From: Jeotgalicoccus nanhaiensis
Lineage (GTDB): Bacteria; Bacillota; Bacilli; Staphylococcales; Salinicoccaceae
Length of the DNA: 64,000 nt
Direction: 5' to 3'
NCBI GenBank assembly: GCA_004570955.1
Contig: SPPL01000003.1
Span: forward strand, 186,001-250,000
Position 1 is the first letter of the stretch; each line of letters opens with the position of its first letter. The notes below the pieces were generated by a model. It worked only from the letters and a program-made list of their open reading frames with translations. It did not search any database and had not been told where the DNA came from. Both the position numbers and the translations under genes were made by a program. Positions 42,881-51,476 of the stretch are shown here, in pieces.

Positions 42881-42920
42881 AACGGGGCTGCCGGTTTTTT
42901 TACAAACCGAGCAGCCCGTT
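42881..42920 (-). terminator. Imperfect hairpin after the carbinolamine dehydratase gene
   Basis: AACGGGGCTGCCGGTTT and AAACCGAGCAGCCCGTT can pair with one bulge on each side. The T-run after it is short, so termination may be partial and the downstream genes could still be read. Confidence 0.5.
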
Positions 42921-42923
42921 AAT

Positions 42924-43187
42924 TTAACCGTAAATTTTGTCAGTGGCTTTAGCACCTTCGATATCCCGTTCTTTCAGCTCATGCGTTGAGAAAGTTGTCC
43001 AGACTACCGTAACGGTTGTGTAATTAATTCTGATACCGGGATGATGCTGCTCTTTTTCAGCATGCTGTGCAAGCATATTTACAAATTCAATGCCGTCTAA
43101 AAAACGTTCGAATTTAAACTTCTTAATCAGTTTCTCGTCTTTTAATTCCCAGCCATCCAGTTTTTCTGCTTCTGCTTTAACATCCAT
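42924..43187 (-). CDS. phhB: Pterin-4a-carbinolamine dehydratase
   Basis: An 87-residue PCD/DCoH-fold enzyme. The catalytic signature is EKEQHHPGIRINYTTVTVVW with paired His, then TTFSTHELKERD with the third His. It dehydrates 4a-hydroxytetrahydropterin. No aromatic amino-acid hydroxylase gene is visible in the window, so the physiological pterin partner is unclear; in many bacteria the enzyme has other roles. The ribosome site is AGGAGGTAA. Confidence 0.92.
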   Translation of the reverse strand: MDVKAEAEKLDGWELKDEKLIKKFKFERFLDGIEFVNMLAQHAEKEQHHPGIRINYTTVTVVWTTFSTHELKERDIEGAKATDKIYG

Positions 43188-43323
43188 TATTAATTACCTC
43201 CTGCTCATTTTATATACAGTAATTTATACCCTTTATGAATAAAAGAAATCATGCAGATGATTGAAGATAGTAAGAATGTGGTACTTATATAAAATAAAAC
43301 AATTATAAGGGACAGGTGATATT

Positions 43324-43740
43324 GTGGAACAATCTAAAGCTATTGAACGTATCGAAGAGATATTAAACGAGTCGAAAATAGGTGTTTTATCCACAGCAAA
43401 AGACAATGTGCCTAATGCACGGTATATGTGGTTTTATAATGACGGATTAACGCTGTATGCCAAAACCAATGACCAGTCTCCTAAATACGATGAACTCGGA
43501 GAGAACCCGCAGGCTCATGTGCTGCTGGGATTTAATGATACTAAAAACCATGCTTTCGTAGAAATCAGCGGCGAAGTTGAAAGAATCAATGACCAGAAAA
43601 CAATCGACTGGCTGTGGGAAAAGCAGGACCAGAGTTTCTTTGACTCTAAAGAAAATCCGCATTTGAAAGTGCTGAAAATTACACCGAAAGAAATAAAAAT
43701 TATGAATGACGACGAGGAACCCGTTGAAGTCAAACTATAA
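43324..43740 (+). CDS. Pyridoxamine 5'-phosphate oxidase-fold protein (general stress protein 26 type)
   Basis: A 138-residue split-barrel flavin-binding protein: IGVLSTAKDNVPNARYMWFY at the start, LTLYAKTNDQSPKYDELGEN, VLLGFNDTKNHAFVEISGEV and LKVLKITPKEIKIM. Members bind FMN or F420-like flavins and some are stress proteins. The start is a GTG behind ACAGGTGAT. It is transcribed alone and ends in a strong hairpin. Confidence 0.85.
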   Translation: MEQSKAIERIEEILNESKIGVLSTAKDNVPNARYMWFYNDGLTLYAKTNDQSPKYDELGENPQAHVLLGFNDTKNHAFVEISGEVERINDQKTIDWLWEKQDQSFFDSKENPHLKVLKITPKEIKIMNDDEEPVEVKL

Positions 43741-43742
43741 GG

Positions 43743-43768
43743 AAAAGCGAGGGAAAACCCTCGCTTTT
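43743..43768 (+). terminator. Rho-independent terminator
   Basis: An 11-bp stem (AAAAGCGAGGG with CCCTCGCTTTT) with a 4-base A loop. Confidence 0.9.
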
Positions 43769-43797
43769 ATTATGACTGATAACAGGAAGGGGATTTG

Positions 43798-44535
43798 ATG
43801 AACACTCAGAAAAAATGGGCAGCGGGTTATCTGGCTGCTTTTTTAGTAATGATAGTGATGAACTACTTTATAGGAACAAACGTTGGAAGTGTTGCAGATA
43901 ATAATCAGCCTATTATTCAGCCGGCAGGATTTGCTTTTTCTATATGGGGTTTGATATATGCTTTGGTATTTATTTGGATAATTAAGCAGTTCTTTCAGAA
44001 AACATGGGAAGATTCTCCAGCATACAAATTAAAATACTGGCCAATTGTTAACTTTTTACTCAACAGTGCCTGGATTTTAGTGTTTACTCAGCAAATGATA
44101 CTCGCTTCAGTAATTGTAATTTTTTCATTGCTGATCACCTTATTTATTATGCACATTCTAATCACTGGAGGGCATTATAATTGGTTTGACCGTTTACCTT
44201 ATTCTATTTATTTTGCCTGGGTGACAGTTGCATCTATCGTTAATGTTTTTCAATTAACGAATGATAATAATATAGATTCTCTAATCGGCTTGGATGAATT
44301 AACATGGACAATTATTATGCTGGCAGCAGCCGGAGCTATCGGTGTCATAATAGCGTTGTATTTTAAAGACTGGTTATATCCCCTTGTCATTATCTGGCCC
44401 TTATTTGCTATCTATACGGAGAATGACAGTGAATATACAAGTTTAAATATTACGTTGCTGATTGTAAGCATCGTACTCGCAGTTTCTTCCATTGTTGTTA
44501 TGGTGATGAAAATTAAAATTAAGGAGAGGGTTTAA
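43798..44535 (+). CDS. TspO/MBR-like membrane protein
   Basis: A 245-residue protein with seven predicted spans. Five of them follow the TspO pattern: PAGFAFSIWGLIYALVFIWI, NFLLNSAWILVFTQQ and LPYSIYFAWVTVASIVNVFQ. TspO proteins bind porphyrins and other hydrophobic ligands. This one is longer than bacterial TspO (about 155 residues) and has fewer tryptophans, so it is a distant member. The ATG at 43798 follows GAAGGGG. Glutamine synthetase follows 72 bases later on the same strand. Confidence 0.82.
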   Translation: MNTQKKWAAGYLAAFLVMIVMNYFIGTNVGSVADNNQPIIQPAGFAFSIWGLIYALVFIWIIKQFFQKTWEDSPAYKLKYWPIVNFLLNSAWILVFTQQMILASVIVIFSLLITLFIMHILITGGHYNWFDRLPYSIYFAWVTVASIVNVFQLTNDNNIDSLIGLDELTWTIIMLAAAGAIGVIIALYFKDWLYPLVIIWPLFAIYTENDSEYTSLNITLLIVSIVLAVSSIVVMVMKIKIKERV

Positions 44536-44607
44536 AGATACAGTTAATCGGGTTTATAAAAGAAGAGAAGATTTATGTGTTAAATATATTTAGGAGTGGT
44601 CATTTTA

Positions 44608-45942
44608 ATGAGTAAAATATCTAAGGAAGATATTTTAAAGATTGCAGAACAAGAAAATATTGGTTATGTAAAACTTCAGTTTACTGATATATTAGGTGCG
44701 CTTAAAAACGTGGAAATTCCAGTTGAACAGCTGGAAGAAGCTTTGGATGGCGAAACTATGTTCGACGGCTCTTCTATCGAAGGCTTTGTGCGTGTTGAAG
44801 AATCGGACATGTTTTTAAAACCTGATTATAATACATGGGCTATTTTCCCATGGTCGGATGAAGACTGCAGAGTAGCACGTCTGATTTGCGACGTGTACAA
44901 TTTTAATAATGAACCGTTCGAGGGAGACCCGAGAAGTAATTTAAAACGCATCATCAAAGAAATGGAAGATATGGGTTATGATGCTTTTAATTTAGGGCCC
45001 GAACCAGAGTTCTATTTATTCAAACTGGATGCCGACAGTAATCCAACGACAATTGTAAATGATACAAGCGGATATTTCGATTTATCGATTACGGATTCAA
45101 GTGAAACATGCCGCCGTGAAATAGCTAGAACATTGAAAGAAATGGATTTTGAAGTGGAAATGTTTCACCATGAAGCGGGGCCGAGCCAGCATGAAATCAG
45201 TTTTAAGTACAGTGATGCTGTGACTTCGAGCGATAATATCCAGACATTTAAGCTAGTAGCGAAAACAGTTGCGAGAAAATATGGACTGCATGTTACATTC
45301 ATGCCTAAACCGCTGTACAATGAAGCTGGAAGCGGCATGCATTATAATGTATCGTTATTTAAAGATGGTAAAAACACTTTTTATGATGAAAATGATGAGT
45401 ACGGACTGAGTGAAGAAATGAAATACTTCATGGCCGGTCTTTTAGATCATGCGAGAGGATATACAGCCGTCTGCAACCCGCTCGTAAACTCGTATAAGCG
45501 TCTGAGTTCGGGATTTGAAGCTCCCCGTTATATTGCATGGAGCGGGAGTAATCGTACGCCGCTGCTCAGAATTCCATCAACCCGCGGTGCAGGTACACGT
45601 GCAGAAGTGAGATCGCTGGACCCTTCAGCTAATCCTTATCTCGCAACCGCTGTAATCCTGAAAGCAGGACTAAGCGGTATCCAGCATCAGAAGGATTTAA
45701 CAACACCGGTAGATGAAAATATTTTCGAAATGACAAATAAAGAGCGTAAAGCAGAAGATGTGGAAGACCTGCCGACGACATTGTATACAGCTCTGAAGGC
45801 ACTAAAGGCTGATGAAGTTATTCAGGACGCATTGGGTAAACATATCTGCGACCACTTTATAGAAAATAAAACCTATGAATGGAAGATGTACAGCGCACAG
45901 ATTACAGCGTGGGAAAAAGAAGAATATTTAACGCAGTATTAA
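44608..45942 (+). CDS. glnA: Glutamine synthetase, type I
   Basis: A 444-residue GSI enzyme of the alpha type. It makes glutamine from glutamate and ammonia. Motifs are MFDGSSIEGFVRVEESDM, GPEPEFYLFK, HHEAGPSQHEISFKYSDA for the metal site, NPLVNSYKRLSSGFEAPRY and RIPSTRGAGTRAEVRSLDPS. The ATG at 44608 is used; AGGAGTGG stands 9-12 bases upstream. The usual glnR regulator gene is not next to it, and I see no good GlnR/TnrA box in the leader. A terminator containing a repeat arm follows. Confidence 0.95.
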   Translation: MSKISKEDILKIAEQENIGYVKLQFTDILGALKNVEIPVEQLEEALDGETMFDGSSIEGFVRVEESDMFLKPDYNTWAIFPWSDEDCRVARLICDVYNFNNEPFEGDPRSNLKRIIKEMEDMGYDAFNLGPEPEFYLFKLDADSNPTTIVNDTSGYFDLSITDSSETCRREIARTLKEMDFEVEMFHHEAGPSQHEISFKYSDAVTSSDNIQTFKLVAKTVARKYGLHVTFMPKPLYNEAGSGMHYNVSLFKDGKNTFYDENDEYGLSEEMKYFMAGLLDHARGYTAVCNPLVNSYKRLSSGFEAPRYIAWSGSNRTPLLRIPSTRGAGTRAEVRSLDPSANPYLATAVILKAGLSGIQHQKDLTTPVDENIFEMTNKERKAEDVEDLPTTLYTALKALKADEVIQDALGKHICDHFIENKTYEWKMYSAQITAWEKEEYLTQY

Positions 45943-45946
45943 TATA

Positions 45947-45979
45947 AAAGAGGAGTAACGCTATGCGTTACTCCTCTTT
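45947..45979. terminator. Bidirectional terminator built around a 15-bp repeat arm
   Basis: A perfect 15-bp stem with 3-base loop. The inner part, TAACGCTATGCGTTA (45956-45970), is identical to the palindromic arm of the 35-bp repeats. The outer AAGAGGAG/CTCCTCTT and T-run complete a terminator for glnA and for the converging dehydrogenase gene. Confidence 0.88.
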
Positions 45980-45981
45980 TT

Positions 45982-46710
45982 TTAGATATAGTCTTTAACA
46001 TCATAGCTTTCTTTACTGCCGAAGTCTTCCAAGGTTACCACTTTATATAATGCTGCTGCAACGTCTTCTGCTTTCGCCAGTTTGTTTGTTTCCTTGTATT
46101 CTTTAAAACGGTCGAGATTAGGGAACTCTTCAATATCCGATGCTCGGATTACTTCCTGCATTCCTGTATCGATAACGCCCGGGTAAAATACGGCGCTCTT
46201 GATGTTGTTGCCCTGATGGATATTTTCTTTATCCAGCACGCTGTGAATCATATTTACAGCAGCCTTTGAACTGCAGTACACACTCCAGCCTTCTACGGGG
46301 CTGCGTGCAGCACCGCTTGTCACAGTAACGATACGCTTTTCTCCTCCGAACTCTTTGAAGCGGTTTACAAACCCTTGAATAAGCAGCGTTGGTGCAACGA
46401 CGTTCACTTTATAGTTGGTAAGCATTTCCTCTGCGGATAAGTTGCTTACAGCTTTTACAGGATCAACGATTCCCGCAACATTCAGTAAATATACTTCATC
46501 ATTTTCGTCAGGGTCGACAGAGTTAAAGATTTCCGGAACAAACTGCTCCATAGCATCAGTATCATTGAAATCCATTGTGAATGCTTTATAGATATTATCT
46601 GTATTTTCTACGCTGCTTCTTGTAATACTGATAATTCTGCTGTCTGTGAATGCTTTAGCGGCAGCTTCACCGAGCCCTCTGTTAGTACCTGTTAAAAATA
46701 CATATTTCAT
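45982..46710 (-). CDS. Short-chain dehydrogenase, YueD-like ((S)-benzoin-forming benzil reductase type)
   Basis: A 242-residue SDR. The cofactor motif is LTGTNRGLGEAAAK, the NAG region reads LLNVAGIVDPV, the catalytic Ser is in VTVTSGAARSPVEG and the YxxxK motif is in VYCSSKAAVNM. The sequence follows Bacillus YueD and sepiapterin-reductase-like SDRs. The natural substrate is not known. The ribosome site is CAAGGGGGA. It is 39 bases downstream of a polyphosphate kinase 2 gene on the opposite end of the same strand block. Confidence 0.85.
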   Translation of the reverse strand: MKYVFLTGTNRGLGEAAAKAFTDSRIISITRSSVENTDNIYKAFTMDFNDTDAMEQFVPEIFNSVDPDENDEVYLLNVAGIVDPVKAVSNLSAEEMLTNYKVNVVAPTLLIQGFVNRFKEFGGEKRIVTVTSGAARSPVEGWSVYCSSKAAVNMIHSVLDKENIHQGNNIKSAVFYPGVIDTGMQEVIRASDIEEFPNLDRFKEYKETNKLAKAEDVAAALYKVVTLEDFGSKESYDVKDYI

Positions 46711-46749
46711 TTAATATTTCCCCCTTGTTTTTATGTTACAACAATTCCA

Positions 46750-48189
46750 TTATACTCTTTTATCAGCTTTCGCTAAATGTTCTTCGCATATTTTTATAAT
46801 TGTTCTGAGAGCAGTAATACGGGCATAGCGTTTATCGTTTGCAGGGATGACTTTCCAGGGGGCATGTGCAGTATCTGTTTTACGAATCATATCTTCTGAA
46901 GCTTCTAAATATAAATCCCATTTCTCACGGTTGCGCCAGTCTTCATCTGTAATTTTCCAGCGTTTTTCAGGATTGTTTTCACGTTCTTTAAAACGTTCAA
47001 GCTGTTCATTCTTATCGAGAGACAGGAAAAATTTTATAATAATTGCACCGGAATTATAAAGCGATTTTTCAAAATTATTAATTTCGTCATAGGCCCGCTG
47101 CCATGCGCTCGCCGGCGTGAATCCTTCAATGCGTTCAACAAGCACCCGGCCATACCAGCTGCGGTCAAAAAAACCGATATGACCGCTTCTCGGCGTCCGT
47201 TTGGCGAACCGCCACAAGTAATGGTGAGCGAGTTCAATATCAGCCGGCGCACCAATCGCGTTGTTCTTATAGCCTGTTGGATCGAGGAGCGCCCTTGTAC
47301 GTTTAATATTGCCGCCTTTGCCGGCAGCGTCCATTCCTTCGTAAACAAGTACAAGAGGAATTTTTGCCTGATAGAGCTGGAATTGTATTTCACGCATTCT
47401 TGACTGCAGAGCGGGCAGCATGTCCTTGTATTCATTTTTTCCAATACTTTCTTTGTCAAAATCGAAGGTAAACAAGCCGGTTTTAAAGTCACGCTGGAAC
47501 ATACCGTCTATTTGCGGTTTATTTTCCTGTTCCCTCTTAATTCTGATTTTTAACTGTTTAATAATCGAGGAGTACAAAGTATTCGCAGCTTCTTCTTTGT
47601 TATGGAAATCAATGCGGGTCCATGGACAAACCGTTTCATCCATAAGAAAATGCTCCATCTCAAGGTCATAGTCATGATGCTGCAGACGACTCTGAAATTC
47701 TTCAGCTTTCCATTTCAAGACAGGATTATTTTTAAGTTTTTGAAGATGACGCTCCCGAACTTCTTTATCAGTATTAATATAGAACTTTAAAATCTCATAG
47801 CCGTTATCAGTTAAAGTCTTTTCAAAGTTTCTCATATCATCTTCGATTTGTTTAAAATCAGCGTTAATATTGCGCTTGATCCTATAATCCTTATATTCTA
47901 TTAACTGTGAGTACCAGCTCCTGAAATGAATGTTGATATCGCCGTCTTTTGGTAAATGGTACCAGTAGCGGTGCAGAAAAGGATATCTTAAATCAGCTTC
48001 CCTCGGCGGTCGTGTAGCGATAAAATCCGTATATTTTGCATCGAGCGACATATACAGTGCATTTGACAGCCTGGATTTTCCCGAGGCAGGCGCACCTTCA
48101 ATAATAATCATGACAGGAATATTTAAATCATGCGTTCGGCGTGTGATCTCTCCAAGTTCAAATTCCAGCTCTTTATCAATTGAAATCAT
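46750..48189 (-). CDS. Tandem-domain polyphosphate kinase 2 (polyphosphate:AMP phosphotransferase type)
   Basis: A 479-residue protein with two PPK2 domains. The second (about residues 250-479) has a full active site: Walker A VYEGMDAAGKGGNIKRT, the polyphosphate segment GAPADIELAHHYLWRF, and Walker B FFDRSWYGRVLVERIEG. The first has Walker A IEGAPASGKSRLS, but its Walker B reads NIHFRSWYSQL, lacking the Asp. The first domain is therefore probably structural, as in known two-domain PPK2 enzymes, which transfer phosphate from polyphosphate to AMP. The ATG at 48189 has AGGGATGG upstream. Confidence 0.9.
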   Translation of the reverse strand: MISIDKELEFELGEITRRTHDLNIPVMIIIEGAPASGKSRLSNALYMSLDAKYTDFIATRPPREADLRYPFLHRYWYHLPKDGDINIHFRSWYSQLIEYKDYRIKRNINADFKQIEDDMRNFEKTLTDNGYEILKFYINTDKEVRERHLQKLKNNPVLKWKAEEFQSRLQHHDYDLEMEHFLMDETVCPWTRIDFHNKEEAANTLYSSIIKQLKIRIKREQENKPQIDGMFQRDFKTGLFTFDFDKESIGKNEYKDMLPALQSRMREIQFQLYQAKIPLVLVYEGMDAAGKGGNIKRTRALLDPTGYKNNAIGAPADIELAHHYLWRFAKRTPRSGHIGFFDRSWYGRVLVERIEGFTPASAWQRAYDEINNFEKSLYNSGAIIIKFFLSLDKNEQLERFKERENNPEKRWKITDEDWRNREKWDLYLEASEDMIRKTDTAHAPWKVIPANDKRYARITALRTIIKICEEHLAKADKRV

Positions 48190-48279
48190 GTACAACCATC
48201 CCTTATATGAAGATATGTCATTAATTTTAAAATCTTTGTTAATTTCAGTATAACTTTGTGCAGGATAAACTGCATTTTT

Positions 48280-48314
48280 AAAATATAAAACCGTCAGATA
48301 AGATTATCTGACGG
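48280..48314 (-). terminator. Terminator of the tctCAB-prpF operon
   Basis: A near-perfect 24-bp palindrome (core CCGTCAGATAA with TTATCTGACGG) is followed on the minus strand by TTTTATATTTT. Confidence 0.88.
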
Positions 48315-48346
48315 TGCCTTAATTCAACGTCTGTTTGTTCTTGTCT

Positions 48347-49516
48347 TCAGATGACTTTGTCTCTGATATTCCAGAATAATTCTTTTGGAACATAGACATA
48401 GCCTTCCATCAGTCTTCTAGATGTACGGGCGACAGCTGTCTTATTAAAAATGACATTGGTGCCATCATCTTCAATATCAATGACGAACTCCATGGTGCCG
48501 CTTGGATGTCCGATGACAACCTCTTTAATATTAGCTGTATCCTGCGAGCAGTTGTACACCACTGTACCTTTCAGCTGTGATGCTGCAGCTGTGCACAGTC
48601 CGCCTGTTACAGGAAAAGCTTTGTGCATTTTCTGCATGGACATCGCTCTGCTTGTTAAATTAATGCTGCTGTCTTCAATCTTCGTTCCGGATTCGGTTAT
48701 ATAGGTTTCGGCGTCTGATACGATAATTGCTTTCGGAGTGGAAGGTGTTGTATATTTTGCTTCACTGTAATGCTCCACAAAACCGATACGTTCTGCAGCC
48801 ATTCCGCGGATAGTTTCAAGTAAATCAGACTGCTCTTCAGTCAGTTCGCTGCTAAGTTCTGTTCCTTTTAAACCGATGCTTGATGCTTTGACGAAGACAA
48901 CTGGCGCTGTAATATCAATAATACTGACTTCAACAGTTTTATATCCGGGAATTTCAAAGGTGTCGGTTCTGTTGCCTGTCGGAAAAAGACTATTTGTTTT
49001 AGATCCTGCCGCATCGAGGAAATCGAGAACAATTTTCGCGCCTCTACCCGGTACGCCATCGATGGAGTAATTACCATCAGACTTTGCTCTGCCGTATTGT
49101 ACAGGAACTTCAGCAATGCTGATTTTATTCGTGTTTGTATTGTATATCCGGACAGAGGTTACAGGTTCTGTCACGCTGACCAGCCCTTCATCGATGGCAT
49201 ATGGACCAATGCCGCTTAAGATATTGCCGCAGTTTGAATTATAGTCAATCCGGCCGGTGGTGATGTCGACCTGTCCGAAAGTATAATCGATATCCGCGTC
49301 GTCTCTGTTTGAGACGCTGACGATTGCCACTTTGCTGGTTAATGAATTCGCCCCTCCAAGACCGTCAATCTGGCGTTCATCAGCCCCTCCAAAGATAGAA
49401 GAAATCACTTCATCACGGACAGTTTCATCGTTAGGGAGTTCCTTTTTCATGATATAAACACCTTTGCTCGTACCGCCTCTGATTATAGACGAACGAATCT
49501 TTTCAAATTCATGCAT
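48347..49516 (-). CDS. PrpF family isomerase (aconitate/methylitaconate type)
   Basis: A 389-residue protein with the two-domain diaminopimelate-epimerase-like fold of PrpF: SSIIRGGTSKGVYIMKKELP at the N-terminus, DGLGGANSLTSKVAIVS, the catalytic Cys in YNSNCGNILSGIGPYAI, and IGHPSGTMEF in the second half. PrpF proteins shift double bonds in tricarboxylates such as trans- to cis-aconitate. It lies 20 bases after tctB, with an AGGAG site, as the last gene of a tricarboxylate transport operon. The context fits an aconitate-type isomerase. Confidence 0.88.
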   Translation of the reverse strand: MHEFEKIRSSIIRGGTSKGVYIMKKELPNDETVRDEVISSIFGGADERQIDGLGGANSLTSKVAIVSVSNRDDADIDYTFGQVDITTGRIDYNSNCGNILSGIGPYAIDEGLVSVTEPVTSVRIYNTNTNKISIAEVPVQYGRAKSDGNYSIDGVPGRGAKIVLDFLDAAGSKTNSLFPTGNRTDTFEIPGYKTVEVSIIDITAPVVFVKASSIGLKGTELSSELTEEQSDLLETIRGMAAERIGFVEHYSEAKYTTPSTPKAIIVSDAETYITESGTKIEDSSINLTSRAMSMQKMHKAFPVTGGLCTAAASQLKGTVVYNCSQDTANIKEVVIGHPSGTMEFVIDIEDDGTNVIFNKTAVARTSRRLMEGYVYVPKELFWNIRDKVI

Positions 49517-49536
49517 ACTTCATTCTCCTTCTTTAA

Positions 49537-49980
49537 TTAAAATCCTAATAAACTGGTCGGCCATGCGATATTAATCGCTGCACTTAAGTAAGTAATAAGC
49601 ACCAGCATTACAGCAACTGAAAGAATCGACGGGAGTATTTTCATTTTGGATTCCCATATTAAGAAAACGAATAAGAACACTGTCGTAGCAATAAGCATGC
49701 CGAATACATAAATCAGCAATAAATATGCAAGAACCCACACGATGTATCTGAATGGTTTTAGTATCTGAAGCTGTTCATAGCGCTCTTCAGGTGAAGTTTC
49801 TTTAATGTGTTCGATAATTATTTTTATTAAGTAAATCAAAGCTAAAACTGATCCGGCTATTGAAATATACAGCGGGAAAAATTGCGCCAGCCGTGAAAAG
49901 GTTAATGCTTCGAAGGCTGCCGCCGTAAATAATATAAAGATAAATGCCGTAAATAATATATTAGCCAAACTTTTGTTCAT
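49537..49980 (-). CDS. tctB: Tripartite tricarboxylate transporter, small subunit TctB
   Basis: A 147-residue protein with four spans, as usual for TctB: SLANILFTAFIFILFTAAAF, then FFPLYISIAGSVLALIYLIK. Together with TctA it forms the membrane part of a binding-protein-dependent secondary transporter. The ATG at 49980 comes 1 base after the tctA stop. The AAAGGTGG site lies inside tctA. Confidence 0.85.
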   Translation of the reverse strand: MNKSLANILFTAFIFILFTAAAFEALTFSRLAQFFPLYISIAGSVLALIYLIKIIIEHIKETSPEERYEQLQILKPFRYIVWVLAYLLLIYVFGMLIATTVFLFVFLIWESKMKILPSILSVAVMLVLITYLSAAINIAWPTSLLGF

Positions 49981-49981
49981 A

Positions 49982-51466
49982 TTAGTTACCACCTTTAGTT
50001 TCGACTTGCTTGCTGAATTTTTTCATAATTGCACCGCCGGATAAGAGGCCGACAATTAATAATGCGAGAACGATAACAAGAGGATTTGAAATCCAGTCCC
50101 ATCCGTATCTTTCTATTGAAATCCAGTAGTAACGTTCAGCAGACATAGCTAAAACAAACCCGATTAGTAAAGGCGGTCTTGGCCAGTCGAGAACTGTCAT
50201 AACATAACCAAGCAATCCGATAATTACAAAGATAACGAGGTCTCCCCATGACATAGTGCTCTGATATGCGCCGATAACCAGCAGTACTAATAAGAAAGGA
50301 ACGATTTTTTCACCAGGTATCAGACTCAGTTTCGAAATTGGTTTAATCAGAATAATACAAAGAGCTGCTCCGAATACGTTGGCGAGGACGAGTGTCCAGA
50401 CGATAGAAAGCGTGATATCAAGATCTGATGTAATCATCTGGGGTCCAGCCTGCAGCCCCATCAGAGTTAAACCACCAAGAAGTATTGCTGTTGTACCGCT
50501 CCCCGGAATACCGAATAAGAGTGTAGGGACTAACGAGCCGCCTTCTTTTGCATTGTTGGCACTCTCCGGAGCGATAACGCCTCGAATATCACCTTCACCG
50601 AAGTGGTTGTTTTTAACTGTCTTCTTGCCGAAACCGTAAGCGAGCCAGTCAACTACGCTGCCCCCGAGACCTGGAATGAAACCTATTAAGACACCGACAA
50701 CGGCGCTTCTGATTACTAGGAATTTATTCTTAATAGAATCTTTTATTCCGCGGAGCACACCATTTTGAAGTTCTCCTGTTTTTGATACTGTAGTACGGTC
50801 TGTCAGCATTGTAATAATAATTGGAAAAGCAAAAATTGCAATTGCGACAACAGGCAGTGAGATGCCTTGAGTTAAATATAAAGTGTCAAATGTGTATCTG
50901 TACTCTGGAACTGCCGGCGCACTGCCGACTGATCCAATTAACAGGCCAAGCAATCCGGCCATAACTCCTTTGAATACTGACTTTCCTGCTAGCATTCCTG
51001 CCATGCTCAGTCCGAGCATCGTCAGCATAAACAGTTCAGGCGAACTAAATGATGTAATTAGAGGTTCTGCTATTGGAATTGTCAGAAATAAGGCAATACC
51101 TCCAATCACACCTCCGACCATGGAGCAGAAGAAGGCTGCTCCCATGGCTCGGGAGGCTTGTCCCCGCTGAGCGAGCGGGAAGCCATCCATTATCGTTGCC
51201 TGTGATCCCGAAGTTCCCGGGATTCCTAGTAAAATAGAAGGAAATGTATCTCCGGTATGAATAACTGCAATCATACCGATGAGCAACGCCATTCCTATAT
51301 ACGGATCCAAACCGAACACAAATGGTAAAAGCAAGGCCATACCGACAGTGCCGCTTAATCCTGGTAAAAGTCCTACTACTATTCCGATTGAGATGCCGAG
51401 GAACATATATCCGAGCCTCGCGGGATCAAGGACGATAAAGAGAGCATCTATTGCACTTTGAATCAT
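49982..51466 (-). CDS. tctA: Tripartite tricarboxylate transporter, large subunit TctA
   Basis: A 494-residue carrier with about twelve spans. The TctA glycine/proline motifs are GLLPGLSGTVGMALLLPF, ILLGIPGTSGSQATIMDGFP, GFIPGLGGSVVDWLAYGFGK and LLFGIPGSGTTAILLGGL. It moves tricarboxylates with sodium or protons using the TctC binding protein. The AGGAGGGG ribosome site is 3 bases after the tctC stop region. Confidence 0.94.
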   Translation of the reverse strand: MIQSAIDALFIVLDPARLGYMFLGISIGIVVGLLPGLSGTVGMALLLPFVFGLDPYIGMALLIGMIAVIHTGDTFPSILLGIPGTSGSQATIMDGFPLAQRGQASRAMGAAFFCSMVGGVIGGIALFLTIPIAEPLITSFSSPELFMLTMLGLSMAGMLAGKSVFKGVMAGLLGLLIGSVGSAPAVPEYRYTFDTLYLTQGISLPVVAIAIFAFPIIITMLTDRTTVSKTGELQNGVLRGIKDSIKNKFLVIRSAVVGVLIGFIPGLGGSVVDWLAYGFGKKTVKNNHFGEGDIRGVIAPESANNAKEGGSLVPTLLFGIPGSGTTAILLGGLTLMGLQAGPQMITSDLDITLSIVWTLVLANVFGAALCIILIKPISKLSLIPGEKIVPFLLVLLVIGAYQSTMSWGDLVIFVIIGLLGYVMTVLDWPRPPLLIGFVLAMSAERYYWISIERYGWDWISNPLVIVLALLIVGLLSGGAIMKKFSKQVETKGGN

Positions 51467-51476
51467 ACTACCCCTC

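Noticed and set aside
44536-44607. Possible GlnR/TnrA box in the glnA leader
   Set aside because: TGTTAAATATATTTAGG keeps one half of the TGTNA-N7-TNACA motif but not the other.
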